This document shows, piece by piece, positions 25,447 through 33,852 of a DNA stretch of 64,000 nt. Source of the stretch: Brevibacillus choshinensis (GTDB taxonomy: Bacteria; Bacillota; Bacilli; Brevibacillales; Brevibacillaceae); assembly GCF_001420695.1 (NCBI RefSeq), contig NZ_LJJB01000010.1, positions 1,613,114-1,677,113 on the forward strand. The letters run 5' to 3'. The notes below the pieces were generated by a model. It was given only the letters and a program-made list of their open reading frames with translations. It was not told the DNA's origin and made no database searches. The translations under genes and the position numbers were made by a program. The stretch's first letter is position 1. Each line of letters begins with the position of its first letter.

Positions 25447-25583
25447 CTACGTTATCCTGCCCGTTCGTATTAGCGTAATGACTCGAAGTTAGACTAAATC
25501 TTTATTTTCTTAGTCTACGACATTATTTTCAGTGAACAACTTGTATACTTTGAGAAAAAACAAGGGGAAATGTAGGATTGCAC

Positions 25584-25614
25584 AAAAATGGGACCGTGCC
25601 CAATCACACGGTCC
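25584..25614 (-). terminator. Terminator of the carboxypeptidase-vanZ unit
   Basis: GGACCGTG and CACGGTCC form a perfect 8-bp stem around the VanZ stop codon, followed on the minus strand by CATTTTTG. Confidence 0.8.
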
Positions 25615-26149
25615 GCTCCTGTACGGCGATGCTTTTTTGAGGCCGGTGGGTGAAAAACAGCCGACACAGCTTGTATCCGACGTATCCCAGCATCCCTCCA
25701 GCCGTATTCAACAGAAGATCATCTACATCAAAAGTCCCAATACTCGCCAACAATTGCGTCGTCTCCAGGCAGAGACTAAAGAGGAAGGAAAGGAACGTGA
25801 CTTTTACGAACGATCGGTTCTTCTGCTGTTGAAGGAAAGGTAGCAGAAAACCAAATGGCAGAAAAGCGATGATGTTGCCGATGAAGTTCACGTTGCTAAT
25901 CGCGTTTCCGCCTATTATCAGGTTGGCAAGGTAGTTTCTGATTTCATGAAAAGGAATGAGGTTCCCGCGGGTCAACAATCGTTCGCGAATCAGCTCAGGG
26001 CTGGACAAGCTAGACGACATATACGAAAACAAAGCTTTGAATTCTATCGGGCCAAATTTAAATAACAGCACCTTGATGACAAGCAGTAGGTACAGGAAAA
26101 ACACAATGTATGTGACAGTCCCGATCAACATAGCGGTACTTTTTTTCAT
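25604..26149 (-). CDS. VanZ-like family membrane protein
   Basis: About 181 residues with four to five predicted helices and the family stretch NFIGNIIAFLPFGFLLPFL followed by SFLFSLCLETTQLLASIGTFDVDDLLLNTAGGMLGYVGY, where the Glu-Thr-x-Gln and FDVDDLLLNT motifs define VanZ. In enterococcal vanA clusters VanZ gives low-level teicoplanin resistance by an unclear route. The ATG at 26149 lies 4 bases past the carboxypeptidase stop; the open frame extends into that gene but the extension is not membrane-like. Confidence 0.87.
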   Translation of the reverse strand: MKKSTAMLIGTVTYIVFFLYLLLVIKVLLFKFGPIEFKALFSYMSSSLSSPELIRERLLTRGNLIPFHEIRNYLANLIIGGNAISNVNFIGNIIAFLPFGFLLPFLQQQKNRSFVKVTFLSFLFSLCLETTQLLASIGTFDVDDLLLNTAGGMLGYVGYKLCRLFFTHRPQKSIAVQERTV

Positions 26150-26153
26150 CAAT

Positions 26154-27041
26154 TTATAAAAACCCCTTTTCCAACAGTTTCTTTGTTTGGGTAAAACGCG
26201 CCACTTCGGTGTCCGTGCCCATGACAACAGAGATTAGTCGACGCTCACCGCGCTTTGCCGTTCCGGTGAAGCAGTAACCCGCTTCGTCTGTAAAACCCGT
26301 TTTCAAACCATCCAAGCCTGGTACACGCAGTGATTCGTTGTCGGTCAACAGCATCAGATTGGTGTTCAACACCCTTTCTCCGGTCGAGGCCAATTGCACC
26401 CGTGGCTCAGAGGTCAGCTGAATGATCTCCGGAAAGTCTGTCACTAGTCGAAAAGCCAATCGTCCCACATCTCTCGCCGTCATCTGATTTTGTCCGTAGC
26501 TGTAGACGAGACCGGTTGCATTCACAAATTGGGAAGATTTCAGACCAAGCTCTTCCGCTTTTTGATTCATTAATGCGGCAAAGTCGGCCGTACTCCCTGC
26601 CAAGTGTTCACCGATGGCAACAGCCGCATTGTTCGCGGAGCCTACTGCCATCGCCTCATACAAATCTCGTAATGGATAGGATTCCCCCGCTTCCAGGCTA
26701 ATCCTGGCCCCCTCTGCTGTTGCCGCATTTTCCGATACTCGCACTTTATCTTCCCATGTAACGCGCTGATCCCGAATGGCTTCTAATAGCAAATACTCCG
26801 TCATCATTTTCGACATGCTGGCTACCGGGTAAGGAGTATCCCCATCCTGGTCGTATAATACCTCTCCGGTCTGCGCATCCACTAAAACGGCAGCGCGCGC
26901 ATCGAGGTTGAAGAATGCCTGATCCCAACGTGCGAGAAAGCTTTCTTTTTTCTCGCCTGCCTGAATCCATGCCCACATCCCTGAAGTACCTACTACTATG
27001 CTAAGCAGCAGAGCTACCCTGCCCCATCTGATCCTTCTCAT
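26154..27041 (-). CDS. Serine-type D-alanyl-D-alanine carboxypeptidase (DacF-like PBP)
   Basis: 295 residues with one N-terminal signal-anchor (about 9-25). The penicillin-binding motifs are intact: SMSK (Ser75, Lys78), SAN (135-137) and KTG (247-249). It trims the last D-Ala from peptidoglycan stem peptides on the outer face of the membrane. It lacks the long C-terminal domain of PBP5-type enzymes. It is coupled to a VanZ-like gene and sits downstream of a VanRS-like pair, a layout like vanD-type clusters, where the D,D-carboxypeptidase is also a PBP. There is no vanHAX here, so true glycopeptide resistance is not implied. Confidence 0.92.
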   Translation of the reverse strand: MRRIRWGRVALLLSIVVGTSGMWAWIQAGEKKESFLARWDQAFFNLDARAAVLVDAQTGEVLYDQDGDTPYPVASMSKMMTEYLLLEAIRDQRVTWEDKVRVSENAATAEGARISLEAGESYPLRDLYEAMAVGSANNAAVAIGEHLAGSTADFAALMNQKAEELGLKSSQFVNATGLVYSYGQNQMTARDVGRLAFRLVTDFPEIIQLTSEPRVQLASTGERVLNTNLMLLTDNESLRVPGLDGLKTGFTDEAGYCFTGTAKRGERRLISVVMGTDTEVARFTQTKKLLEKGFL

Positions 27042-27131
27042 GAAAAAGAAGCCTCCCTTACAAGTGTACGATCAACGTTCTTCTACACTGCAAGGATAGG
27101 CTTTTTGATTAAAAAAACTCAAAACCGTTTC

Positions 27132-27148
27132 TAAAGAAAGGGTAAAGA
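27132..27148 (-). promoter_or_regulatory. VanR-like direct-repeat box upstream of the carboxypeptidase gene
   Basis: On the minus strand TCTTTA-CCCTT-TCTTTA is a direct repeat with an 11-bp period, typical spacing for OmpR/VanR-type dimers on one DNA face. The same repeat occurs ahead of the response regulator gene (28993-29009). It lies about 90 bases before the carboxypeptidase start, right after the kinase gene. Confidence 0.6.
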
Positions 27149-27150
27149 GA

Positions 27151-28263
27151 TTATGAAGCTCTGGTCGTACGGAGTGGCAATGATACGGTAAAGGTCGTCC
27201 ATTCCGCCGTACTCGTCACAGAAATGGTTCCATGATGCAGGTCGATGATGCTCTTGGCGATCGCCAGCCCCAGTCCCGATCCTCCCGTCTCTTTGGAGCG
27301 AGAGGCTTCCACCCGGTAAAACCGTTCGAATAAATTAGGGATGGCCTCAGCCGGTATGGGATTGCCGTTGTTCGCCACAGAGAAAGCGACCCCATCAGGG
27401 ACTTCAAACAGCCGAACGGCGATCATTGTGCCGTCACGCCCGTATTTGATTGCGTTGGAAATCAGATTCTCCAGCACCCTCACGAGCTTGTCCGTATCGC
27501 CCCACATCTCCACCTTTTCATCGGGGGTTTCCACTTGCAGCTGCAAGCCGGCTTCGTGTGCAGCGATCCGAAAGCCAACGGAAACCTGTTCGACCAGCTC
27601 CACGAGGTCAAACTGCGTACGACTCAGATAGGCACCGCGGTTGCGGACCTTGGTATACTCAAACAAATCATTGACCAGCACGTTCATCTGCTTTGCCTTT
27701 TCATAAGCGATATGAGTATACTGCCTGATTTGATTTTCATCCTGGTACTTCTCTTGTTCGATCAAGCCCAGATAGCCAATGATCGAGGTCAGTGGCGTAC
27801 GTAAATCATGGGAAACGTTTGTGACGAGCTCGTCCTTGGATTGCTCCAGTCGGCGCTCTTCCTCCATTGCATCCAGTGTGCTTTTGACGAGGGCGTGGAT
27901 GCTATCCACGACATCCCCCAGACTGCCCCGGGGTCTGATCGATATGTGATGATCAAAATTCCCTTTTGCGATGTGATGAAGCTCTGCGATGATCTGCTCC
28001 ATCTGCTTTTGCTCCAAGTATTTTCGAATACGGACCAACGTCCATGCTGCAAAAATACCAGTCGCCAAGAGCACGATCGGGATCTTGAAAGAATCCATGC
28101 CAAAGGTGTTGCGAATCTTCCAGACGTATTCTTTAACTTCGGGAATTCGATACAAGTAATTGTTGGCGAAGAAAGACGCCGTCTGAAACACGGCAAAAAA
28201 GATGAGCAGACCGAGAAACAGGTCGAGCAATATCCTCAGAAAGTCCCGGAAGTTAAGCTTCAA
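27151..28263 (-). CDS. VanS-like sensor histidine kinase
   Basis: 370 residues: two membrane helices (about 12-33 and 62-78) flanking a short loop of about 28 residues, HAMP-like linker, HisKA box ELVTNVSHDLRTPLTSIIGYL (His152) and HATPase with ENLISNAIKYG, NNGNPIP and GGSGLGLAIAKSIIDLHHG. Such short-loop kinases of Bacillota often sense membrane-bound or antibiotic-related signals. It overlaps the response regulator gene by 11 bases. Likely controls the downstream carboxypeptidase-vanZ unit, as the shared boxes suggest. Confidence 0.92.
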   Translation of the reverse strand: MKLNFRDFLRILLDLFLGLLIFFAVFQTASFFANNYLYRIPEVKEYVWKIRNTFGMDSFKIPIVLLATGIFAAWTLVRIRKYLEQKQMEQIIAELHHIAKGNFDHHISIRPRGSLGDVVDSIHALVKSTLDAMEEERRLEQSKDELVTNVSHDLRTPLTSIIGYLGLIEQEKYQDENQIRQYTHIAYEKAKQMNVLVNDLFEYTKVRNRGAYLSRTQFDLVELVEQVSVGFRIAAHEAGLQLQVETPDEKVEMWGDTDKLVRVLENLISNAIKYGRDGTMIAVRLFEVPDGVAFSVANNGNPIPAEAIPNLFERFYRVEASRSKETGGSGLGLAIAKSIIDLHHGTISVTSTAEWTTFTVSLPLRTTRAS

Positions 28264-28939
28264 TTTTATAGCCTACCCCCCAAACGGTCTGGATCACTTT
28301 TTCTCCGTTCGTTGCCTTCTCCAGTTTTTCGCGCAAGTTGCTGATATGAACCATCACCGTCTTGTATGAAACGTAGTTATCCATTTTCCAGCATCGGTCA
28401 AAGATCTCTTCTGAACTAAAGACACGATTGGGATGGCTGGCTAGCAAAAAGAGAATAGAGAACTCCAACGCCGTCAGCTTGATCGGGATACCTTCCTTGG
28501 TTTGCGCTACATGGCTTTGTTTATCGATGATGAGAGGTCCTATCTCAATCACATTGTCCTTTTGTTGCATGGCGTTACTGTAATTGGCTCGACGCAAAAG
28601 GGATTTTACCCGCGCGATAACTTCGAGCGGGTTGAACGGCTTGGCTACGTAATCGTCAGCACCCGTCATCAAGCCCATGATTTTGTCCATATCGTTCGTT
28701 TTGGCACTCGCCATCAGAATTGGGATTTGAGAAGTCTTGCGCACACGCTTGGTAACTTCCAAGCCGTCGAGTGCAGGCATCATGACATCGAGGATAACGA
28801 GGTGAAACTCTTTTTGCGCGAGCTTGTCGAGTGCTTCCATCCCGTCAAAAGCTTTTTCAATTTCATAGCCTTCGTTGCCGAGGTAAATAGCCAGCAGATC
28901 CACAATTTCTTTATCGTCGTCCACGATTAATATTCTCAT
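28253..28939 (-). CDS. VanR-like OmpR-family response regulator
   Basis: 228 residues: receiver domain (Asp7-Asp9 acidic pocket, phospho-accepting Asp51 in LVILDVMMPALDG, Lys in YVAKPFNPLEV) and a C-terminal winged HTH (KLTALEFSILFLLASHPNRVFSSEEIFDRCW, VMVHISNLREKLE). It overlaps the kinase gene by 11 bases. A promoter with TATAGT and a TCTTTA direct repeat in the -35 region suggests positive autoregulation. Confidence 0.93.
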   Translation of the reverse strand: MRILIVDDDKEIVDLLAIYLGNEGYEIEKAFDGMEALDKLAQKEFHLVILDVMMPALDGLEVTKRVRKTSQIPILMASAKTNDMDKIMGLMTGADDYVAKPFNPLEVIARVKSLLRRANYSNAMQQKDNVIEIGPLIIDKQSHVAQTKEGIPIKLTALEFSILFLLASHPNRVFSSEEIFDRCWKMDNYVSYKTVMVHISNLREKLEKATNGEKVIQTVWGVGYKIEA

Positions 28940-28975
28940 AGCCTCTTTCTCCTATTTTCCGATAAATGTAAGTCC

Positions 28976-29009
28976 ACTATAGCAGAGAAAGGTAAAGAAA
29001 AGCTAAAGA
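28976..29009 (-). promoter_or_regulatory. Promoter and regulator box of the VanRS-like operon
   Basis: Minus-strand -10 TATAGT (28981 to 28976) with TCTTTA-GCTTT-TCTTTA (28993-29009) covering the place of a -35 element, as expected for an OmpR-type activated promoter. The 11-bp-period repeat matches the one at 27132-27148. Confidence 0.6.
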
Positions 29010-29024
29010 GTGGGGAGAGGAAAT

Positions 29025-29284
29025 AAATCATCTGATTAGAGCTGTGGTGGCGGGACGAAAAAAGGAGAAAACGCTTCAGGTTCATAGGGGCACCGCTCGG
29101 GGGCAGCACTGTCCAGCTCCATTCCAAAAGCGAAACGGCGTCCAAAAGTAGCATGTTCCGTGAGTAAAATCAAGTTGGACGCTCAGACATGTTCCGCTTT
29201 TTCCACTCCGCTTGGGTCGTGCCCCAAAGACCTTTCGCTTTTTTCTCCTTTTTCCTGGGCGGCTCTTGCAGAATCAGATGATTT
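29025..29284. repeat. Dispersed palindromic element, copy A
   Basis: Core 29044-29256 (213 bp) of a three-member family. Long imperfect inverted arms (AAAAAAGGAGAAAAC-GC against GC-TTTTTTCTCCTTTTT), a second stem GGGGCAC/GTGCCCC (29087-29093 with 29219-29225) and an inner hairpin built on CGTCCAA/TTGGACG. Only this copy has an extra perfect 13-bp flanking inverted repeat, AAATCATCTGATT. It fills the gap between the GNAT gene and the VanRS-like promoter; no gene lies in 28940-29378. Confidence 0.8.
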
Positions 29285-29378
29285 CTTTTATGGGGAACGT
29301 CGGGAAGAAATAAAGCATACAGCATACTGATTTTCAGCAGTAGTGACGGTGCGGGTGGATGATAACGGGTATGTAGAA

Positions 29379-29822
29379 TTACAAAGGTTTTGACATGTAT
29401 ACACGTCTGTAACCATCTTCTAATCGACGATCCACTTCTATGAATCCAAATCTAGGATAGTACATGAGATTTTCCGTCATCAACTCGTTCGTATATAGGC
29501 AAACCTCTTGCAAACGCGCTTCTTTGGCAAACGCTATAGCAAATTCAATTAACCTGCGTCCCACTCCCTGTCCTTGGAAAATGGGGTGTACGGCCACATT
29601 TTCAATCAACAAGTAATTGCCTTGCTTCATTAGCACAATAAGACCTTTTACTTCTTCCTTATCTGTGGCTACAAAGACAAGGTTTTTCGAAATGAGCTCG
29701 TTGTAGTCTGCAAGCATTGGAGCAGGTTTTTTTCCTATTCTCTGAATGTACATACGATACGCCGCATCCACACACTCCGAAATAGACTGGTGATGCCTCG
29801 TTTCAGCGATTCGAATATCCAT
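29379..29822 (-). CDS. GNAT family N-acetyltransferase
   Basis: About 147 residues. The acetyl-CoA-binding motif A is AVHPIFQGQGVGRRLIEFAIAFAKE, preceded by YLLIENV and followed by CLYTNELMTENLMYYPRFGF. The ATG at 29822 is chosen since GGAGGT lies 7 bases ahead; the in-frame ATG at 29837 overlaps the ribosome site. Stands alone between a repeat element and fumC. Substrate unknown: the family acylates amino groups of antibiotics, peptides or metabolites. Confidence 0.88.
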   Translation of the reverse strand: MDIRIAETRHHQSISECVDAAYRMYIQRIGKKPAPMLADYNELISKNLVFVATDKEEVKGLIVLMKQGNYLLIENVAVHPIFQGQGVGRRLIEFAIAFAKEARLQEVCLYTNELMTENLMYYPRFGFIEVDRRLEDGYRRVYMSKPL

Positions 29823-29895
29823 CATTTCCACCTCCATAATCCGGTATTACCAAGTATAGTATATGTGACCATATCTTAAGGCAATTCTCTCCAGC

Positions 29896-29934
29896 AAAGT
29901 AAATAATAGACCGATAGCATAGAGCTACCGGTCT
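29896..29934 (-). terminator. Terminator of fumC
   Basis: Eleven-base perfect stem (29908-29918 with 29924-29934), 5-nt loop, followed on the minus strand by ATTATTTACTTT. Confidence 0.8.
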
Positions 29935-29968
29935 TCTTTGTAAGCGTTCTGCTCTTTCGTTCCGCCAC

Positions 29969-31357
29969 TCACTCTTTCGGATGAATCATCTGCTCCGGAC
30001 GGACGACCTGATCGAATTGTTCCTCAGTCAGCAGGTTGCTTTTGATGGCTGCTTCCTTGAGGGTGAGTCCTTCCTTGTGGGCGAGCTTGGCGACGGCAGC
30101 GGCATTTTCGTAGCCGATGTGCGGATTGAGGGCTGTTACGAGCATCAGGGAGTTGTTCAGGTTTTTCTGGATGACTGGCAGATTAGGCTCCATTCCGACG
30201 GCGCAATTGTCGTTAAAAGAGTGCAGGGCGTCTGACAACAGCTCGGCGGATTGCAGGAAGTTGTAGATGATCACAGGCTTGAATACGTTTAGCTCGAAAT
30301 TCCCCTGGCTTGCAGCAAAGCCAATCGTCGCATCGTTACCCATGACTTGGCAGACGACCATCGTCATCGCTTCGCTTTGCGTGGGATTCACTTTTCCCGG
30401 CATGATCGAACTCCCAGGCTCATTAGCAGGGATGTTGATTTCACCGATCCCGCAGCGCGGTCCGCTCGCCAGCCATCTGACGTCATTCGCAATCTTCATC
30501 AGGTCGGCCGCCAAAGCCTTCAAGGCACCATGTACGTGTACCAGCTCATCATGGCTGGTCAGCGCGTGAAACTTGTTGGCTGCTGTGATAAATTTCTTGT
30601 TCGTGACCCTGCTGATCTCGTCAGCGACCATTTCCCCAAAGCGAGGATGCGCATTGATCCCCGTTCCCACCGCCGTACCGCCAATGGCCAGCTCACGCAA
30701 GTGCTCGACGCTTTCCGTTATCATTTTCTCGCTTTTGGCCAGCATCTGTACCCATCCGCTGATTTCTTGTCCTAGCGTCAGAGGTGTCGCATCCTGAAGA
30801 TGCGTTCGGCCAATCTTGATGATGTCCATGAACGCTTCACTTTTTTTCTGGAGTGTTTCCTTGAGCACGGTCACAGCTGGCAATACGAGGTCCTCGATCG
30901 CGACCACGCCTGCCATATGCATCGCCGTCGGGAAAGTGTCGTTGGAGCTCTGTGATTTGTTCACATCATCATTGGCGTGAATGCGGGCAGCGCTCCCTTT
31001 TTCCTCCAGCAGTTGGTTGGCACGATGGGCAATGACTTCGTTGACGTTCATGTTGGATTGGGTTCCGCTACCGGTCTGCCAGACGACGAGAGGAAAATGC
31101 TCGTCCCACTTTCCTGCAATGACTTCATCAGCTGCTGTGATGATCGCTTCCGCCTTTTCCGGTTCGAGCTTGCCGAGCTTCTGATTCACTGTAGCAGAGC
31201 TCTTCTTTAGAATGGCAAACATGCGAATGACCTCAAGCGGCATCTTCTGACCGCCGATTTTAAAGTTCTGAAAGCTGCGCTGTGTCTGAGCGCCCCACAA
31301 TTTATCTGCAGGAACCTGGATTTCGCCAATGGTGTCCTTCTCGATTCGGTAGTCCAT
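29969..31357 (-). CDS. fumC: Fumarate hydratase class II
   Basis: 462 residues, the standard class II length. Converts fumarate and L-malate in the citric acid cycle without an iron-sulfur cluster. Markers are the N-terminal [10 protein letters not shown], the substrate-binding [16 protein letters not shown] and the signature loop [23 protein letters not shown] precedes the ATG. Monocistronic, with a terminator on each side. Confidence 0.96.
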   Translation of the reverse strand: MDYRIEKDTIGEIQVPADKLWGAQTQRSFQNFKIGGQKMPLEVIRMFAILKKSSATVNQKLGKLEPEKAEAIITAADEVIAGKWDEHFPLVVWQTGSGTQSNMNVNEVIAHRANQLLEEKGSAARIHANDDVNKSQSSNDTFPTAMHMAGVVAIEDLVLPAVTVLKETLQKKSEAFMDIIKIGRTHLQDATPLTLGQEISGWVQMLAKSEKMITESVEHLRELAIGGTAVGTGINAHPRFGEMVADEISRVTNKKFITAANKFHALTSHDELVHVHGALKALAADLMKIANDVRWLASGPRCGIGEINIPANEPGSSIMPGKVNPTQSEAMTMVVCQVMGNDATIGFAASQGNFELNVFKPVIIYNFLQSAELLSDALHSFNDNCAVGMEPNLPVIQKNLNNSLMLVTALNPHIGYENAAAVAKLAHKEGLTLKEAAIKSNLLTEEQFDQVVRPEQMIHPKE

Positions 31358-31430
31358 CTCTCATCCTCCTTTTACGATCTATTACCCACCTTTATGATGT
31401 CCAGTTTTTCCCTATGCACAAGCAAAAACG

Positions 31431-31475
31431 AAAAAGACCCATGCCCTTCATTTCGGATGCATGCGTCTTTTTTCC
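31431..31475. terminator. Bidirectional-type terminator after the mgtC-like gene
   Basis: AGACCCATGC (31435-31444) pairs with GCATGCGTCT (31459-31468) with one mismatch. T runs are present on both strands. It lies between two minus-strand genes and so mainly serves the MgtC-like one. Confidence 0.7.
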
Positions 31476-31484
31476 TTTTCCCCG

Positions 31485-32165
31485 TTAACGGCTCTCGACT
31501 TCAACAGAGTTCACGTGTTCCACTGTTTTGAGAGAGCTGTATATATCGGTCGTATACGTATCCTCAGATGCGATGATCATCATCTCCAGTTTCTGCTGAC
31601 CGTTCTCTACATCCTTTACCTTGACCCGTTTCACCTGCAAATTCAAATGCTTGATCTGTTTGAACACATCGTCCAGATTTCCGATTCCATCGACTACGAT
31701 CTTGATAGATAAATCCCGTTGGCGCAATGAGCGCGGCCCGATCCACCGGAGGATCAGCGGGAATAGATTAATCGCCAAAATAATGAGGATCGTAGCGGTG
31801 ACTGCTTCAAAATAAAAGCCGGCACCGACGGCAATTCCCAGTCCAGATGCTGCCCAGACCATAGAAGCCGTAGTCAATCCAGAAATCACGTCATTACTCC
31901 TGCGTAAAATGACGCCGGCTCCGAGAAAACCGACCCCACTGACAATTTGTGCAGCCAAACGCAGGGGATCCATATTGGTGTGTCCCGGCAAGGAAAACCG
32001 ATTCACGGATTCAATCGAGACGATCGTGATCAAGCAGCTCGCCACAGAAATGACCATACTCGTTTTCACGCCGAGCGGCTTATGCTTCAGTTGCCTGTCC
32101 ATTCCAATGAGTAACCCTAAAAATAAGGCAACACCCAGTTTGACTAAAAAATCGTAGGTCATCAT
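31485..32165 (-). CDS. MgtC/SapB-family membrane protein
   Basis: 226 residues: five hydrophobic helices in the first 140 residues with the family motif GLLIGMDRQLKHKPLGVKTSMVISVASCLIT and VSGVGFLGAGVILRRSNDVISGLTTASMVWAASGLGIAVGAG, then a cytoplasmic ACT-like tail (about 150-226). MgtC proteins help growth at low magnesium and modulate membrane ATP synthase in some bacteria; in Bacillota the role is poorly defined. I find no M-box-like leader upstream (32166-32308), which argues against Mg riboswitch control. Confidence 0.88.
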   Translation of the reverse strand: MMTYDFLVKLGVALFLGLLIGMDRQLKHKPLGVKTSMVISVASCLITIVSIESVNRFSLPGHTNMDPLRLAAQIVSGVGFLGAGVILRRSNDVISGLTTASMVWAASGLGIAVGAGFYFEAVTATILIILAINLFPLILRWIGPRSLRQRDLSIKIVVDGIGNLDDVFKQIKHLNLQVKRVKVKDVENGQQKLEMMIIASEDTYTTDIYSSLKTVEHVNSVEVESR

Positions 32166-32308
32166 CGTTCTCCTCCCGACCGCTCACGTCATGTTAGCTT
32201 TTCTTCCACGAACTAATATAGAAAGTATATACGTTTCTCCTAGAAAATAGGAGTAAAATTTTCCGAGATGTTCACACCTATTGTAAACGTGGTATCTCTT
32301 CTCCATGC

Positions 32309-32344
32309 AAAAAGCGGAAAATCCTCGTAACAAGGATCTTCCGC
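32309..32344 (-). terminator. Terminator of the first MATE gene
   Basis: GCGGAAGATCCT pairs with AGGATTTTCCGC (one mismatch), 7-nt loop, followed on the minus strand by TTTTT. Confidence 0.85.
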
Positions 32345-32362
32345 CATGCAACTACCAGACAC

Positions 32363-33724
32363 TTACTGAGTATCTTGCCCTCTAATCATCCGCTTTTGCA
32401 ATCCCAGCAAACGGCTGAACAAGAACACTGCCCCTGCAGCCAAACCTGTGATCAGTCCGATCCAGTAGCCGAAAGCCGCCAGTGAAGTAAACTGCGCCAG
32501 TGCGTAACCGAGTGGCAAACCGATCACCCAATACGAGACGAGGGCAACGATAAAGGTGACGGTCACGTCCTTGTATCCGCGCAGAACCCCTTGAATAGGG
32601 GCGGCTACTGCATCCGAGATCAAGAACAAGATGGAGTACATCAGGAACTGCTGGGTGAGACGGAGCACTTCCGCATCTGTCGTATAAAAGCCAGCCACCT
32701 GCTCGGTAAAGATAAGCAGCCCGACCCCAAACAACAAAGCCAAAATGAGAGCAACTCCGATACCCAAATAGCTATATTGTCGGGCATCCCTAAATCGATT
32801 AGCCCCAACCTCGAAGCCGACCAAAATCGTCAATGCCATCGATATGCTAAGCGGTACCATGTAAATGAACGACGCAAAGTTCAGTGCAGCCTGGTGAGCC
32901 GCAATCGTATTCGTGTTGTATTCGCTCATAAACAATGTTACCGCGGCGAAAATACTCACCTCAAAGAAGATAGAAAAGCCGATCGGTAGCCCCAGCTTGA
33001 GCAGTTCCTTCCAAGCAGATAGAGAGATGCGGTAAAACTTTGTAAATAGTCCGTATTCCACGAACGGATGTACACGATTTACGACAAACAAGCTGATCAA
33101 TAGAATGCACCAATACGTGATGGCGGAAGCGTACCCTGCCCCCACTCCACCCAGACGAGGGAATCCCAGATTCCCAAAGATGAGCGCGTAATTCAAAAAG
33201 ACGTTAATCGGCAGCGAAAATAGCGTGATGATCATCGTGACACGTGTTTCTCCTAATGCATCGATGAAGCAGCGAATGACCGTATAGAGGAACAAAGGAA
33301 TAATTCCAATTGCAATGGCATGTAAAAAGTCTCGTGCAATCTCGCTTACAGTGGGCTCCAGATCCATCATTTGAAGGATCGGATTGAGTACTAATGCACC
33401 CACAACCATGACCCCAATCGCAATGGCAATCGCCACATAAAACGCCTGAACAACGGTAAAGGGCACACGCTCCCTGCGATTTGCTCCCACCATTTGAGCC
33501 ACTAACGGAGTCACCGCCATGAGGATACCTGTCAAACCTGCCTGAACAGGAGCCCAGAGACTTGCGCCGATGGCCACACCCGCTAAATCAATAGGGCTCG
33601 CGTGACCAGACATGATCGTATCGAAAAACGTCATCGAAAAAAGTGCCAACTGTGAAATCAGAATCGGCAGTAACACGACAAGAAATTGCCGCCATTTTTC
33701 TTTGATCGAAAAGGTTTCGTTCAT
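32363..33724 (-). CDS. MATE family efflux transporter
   Basis: About 453 residues with twelve helices in two similar halves, typical of multidrug and toxin extrusion pumps driven by Na+ or H+. Characteristic stretches are [52 protein letters not shown] and [35 protein letters not shown]. The ATG at 33724 ([11 protein letters not shown]) is chosen over the frame opening at 33793 because GGGCGAGG lies about 11 bases before it and family proteins start there. Substrate unknown. Another MATE gene lies at 53869. Confidence 0.92.
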   Translation of the reverse strand: MNETFSIKEKWRQFLVVLLPILISQLALFSMTFFDTIMSGHASPIDLAGVAIGASLWAPVQAGLTGILMAVTPLVAQMVGANRRERVPFTVVQAFYVAIAIAIGVMVVGALVLNPILQMMDLEPTVSEIARDFLHAIAIGIIPLFLYTVIRCFIDALGETRVTMIITLFSLPINVFLNYALIFGNLGFPRLGGVGAGYASAITYWCILLISLFVVNRVHPFVEYGLFTKFYRISLSAWKELLKLGLPIGFSIFFEVSIFAAVTLFMSEYNTNTIAAHQAALNFASFIYMVPLSISMALTILVGFEVGANRFRDARQYSYLGIGVALILALLFGVGLLIFTEQVAGFYTTDAEVLRLTQQFLMYSILFLISDAVAAPIQGVLRGYKDVTVTFIVALVSYWVIGLPLGYALAQFTSLAAFGYWIGLITGLAAGAVFLFSRLLGLQKRMIRGQDTQ

Positions 33725-33800
33725 TTTCTTTTTTTCCTCGCCCTGTATGATTTTGTAAACACGCAAAATAATATTATAGCAAAAATGTAACAAAAGATAG

Positions 33801-33831
33801 GAAAAAGAAAACCCGGGAAATCCTCCCGGGT
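33801..33831 (-). terminator. Terminator of the purine-salvage operon
   Basis: ACCCGGGA (minus strand) pairs with TCCCGGGT, followed by TTTCTTTTTC. It lies 20 bases after the adenine deaminase stop. Confidence 0.88.
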
Positions 33832-33852
33832 CATCTCGGACATCCGTATCTT

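Noticed and set aside
29041-29290. Repeat copies considered as ordinary terminators
   Set aside because: They are over 200 bp, multi-stemmed, and occur upstream as well as downstream of genes; true terminators are present separately near copy C and the DUF2294 gene.
32166-32308. Magnesium M-box or ykkC-type leader ahead of the mgtC-like gene
   Set aside because: None of the conserved landmarks is visible in the 143-bp leader.
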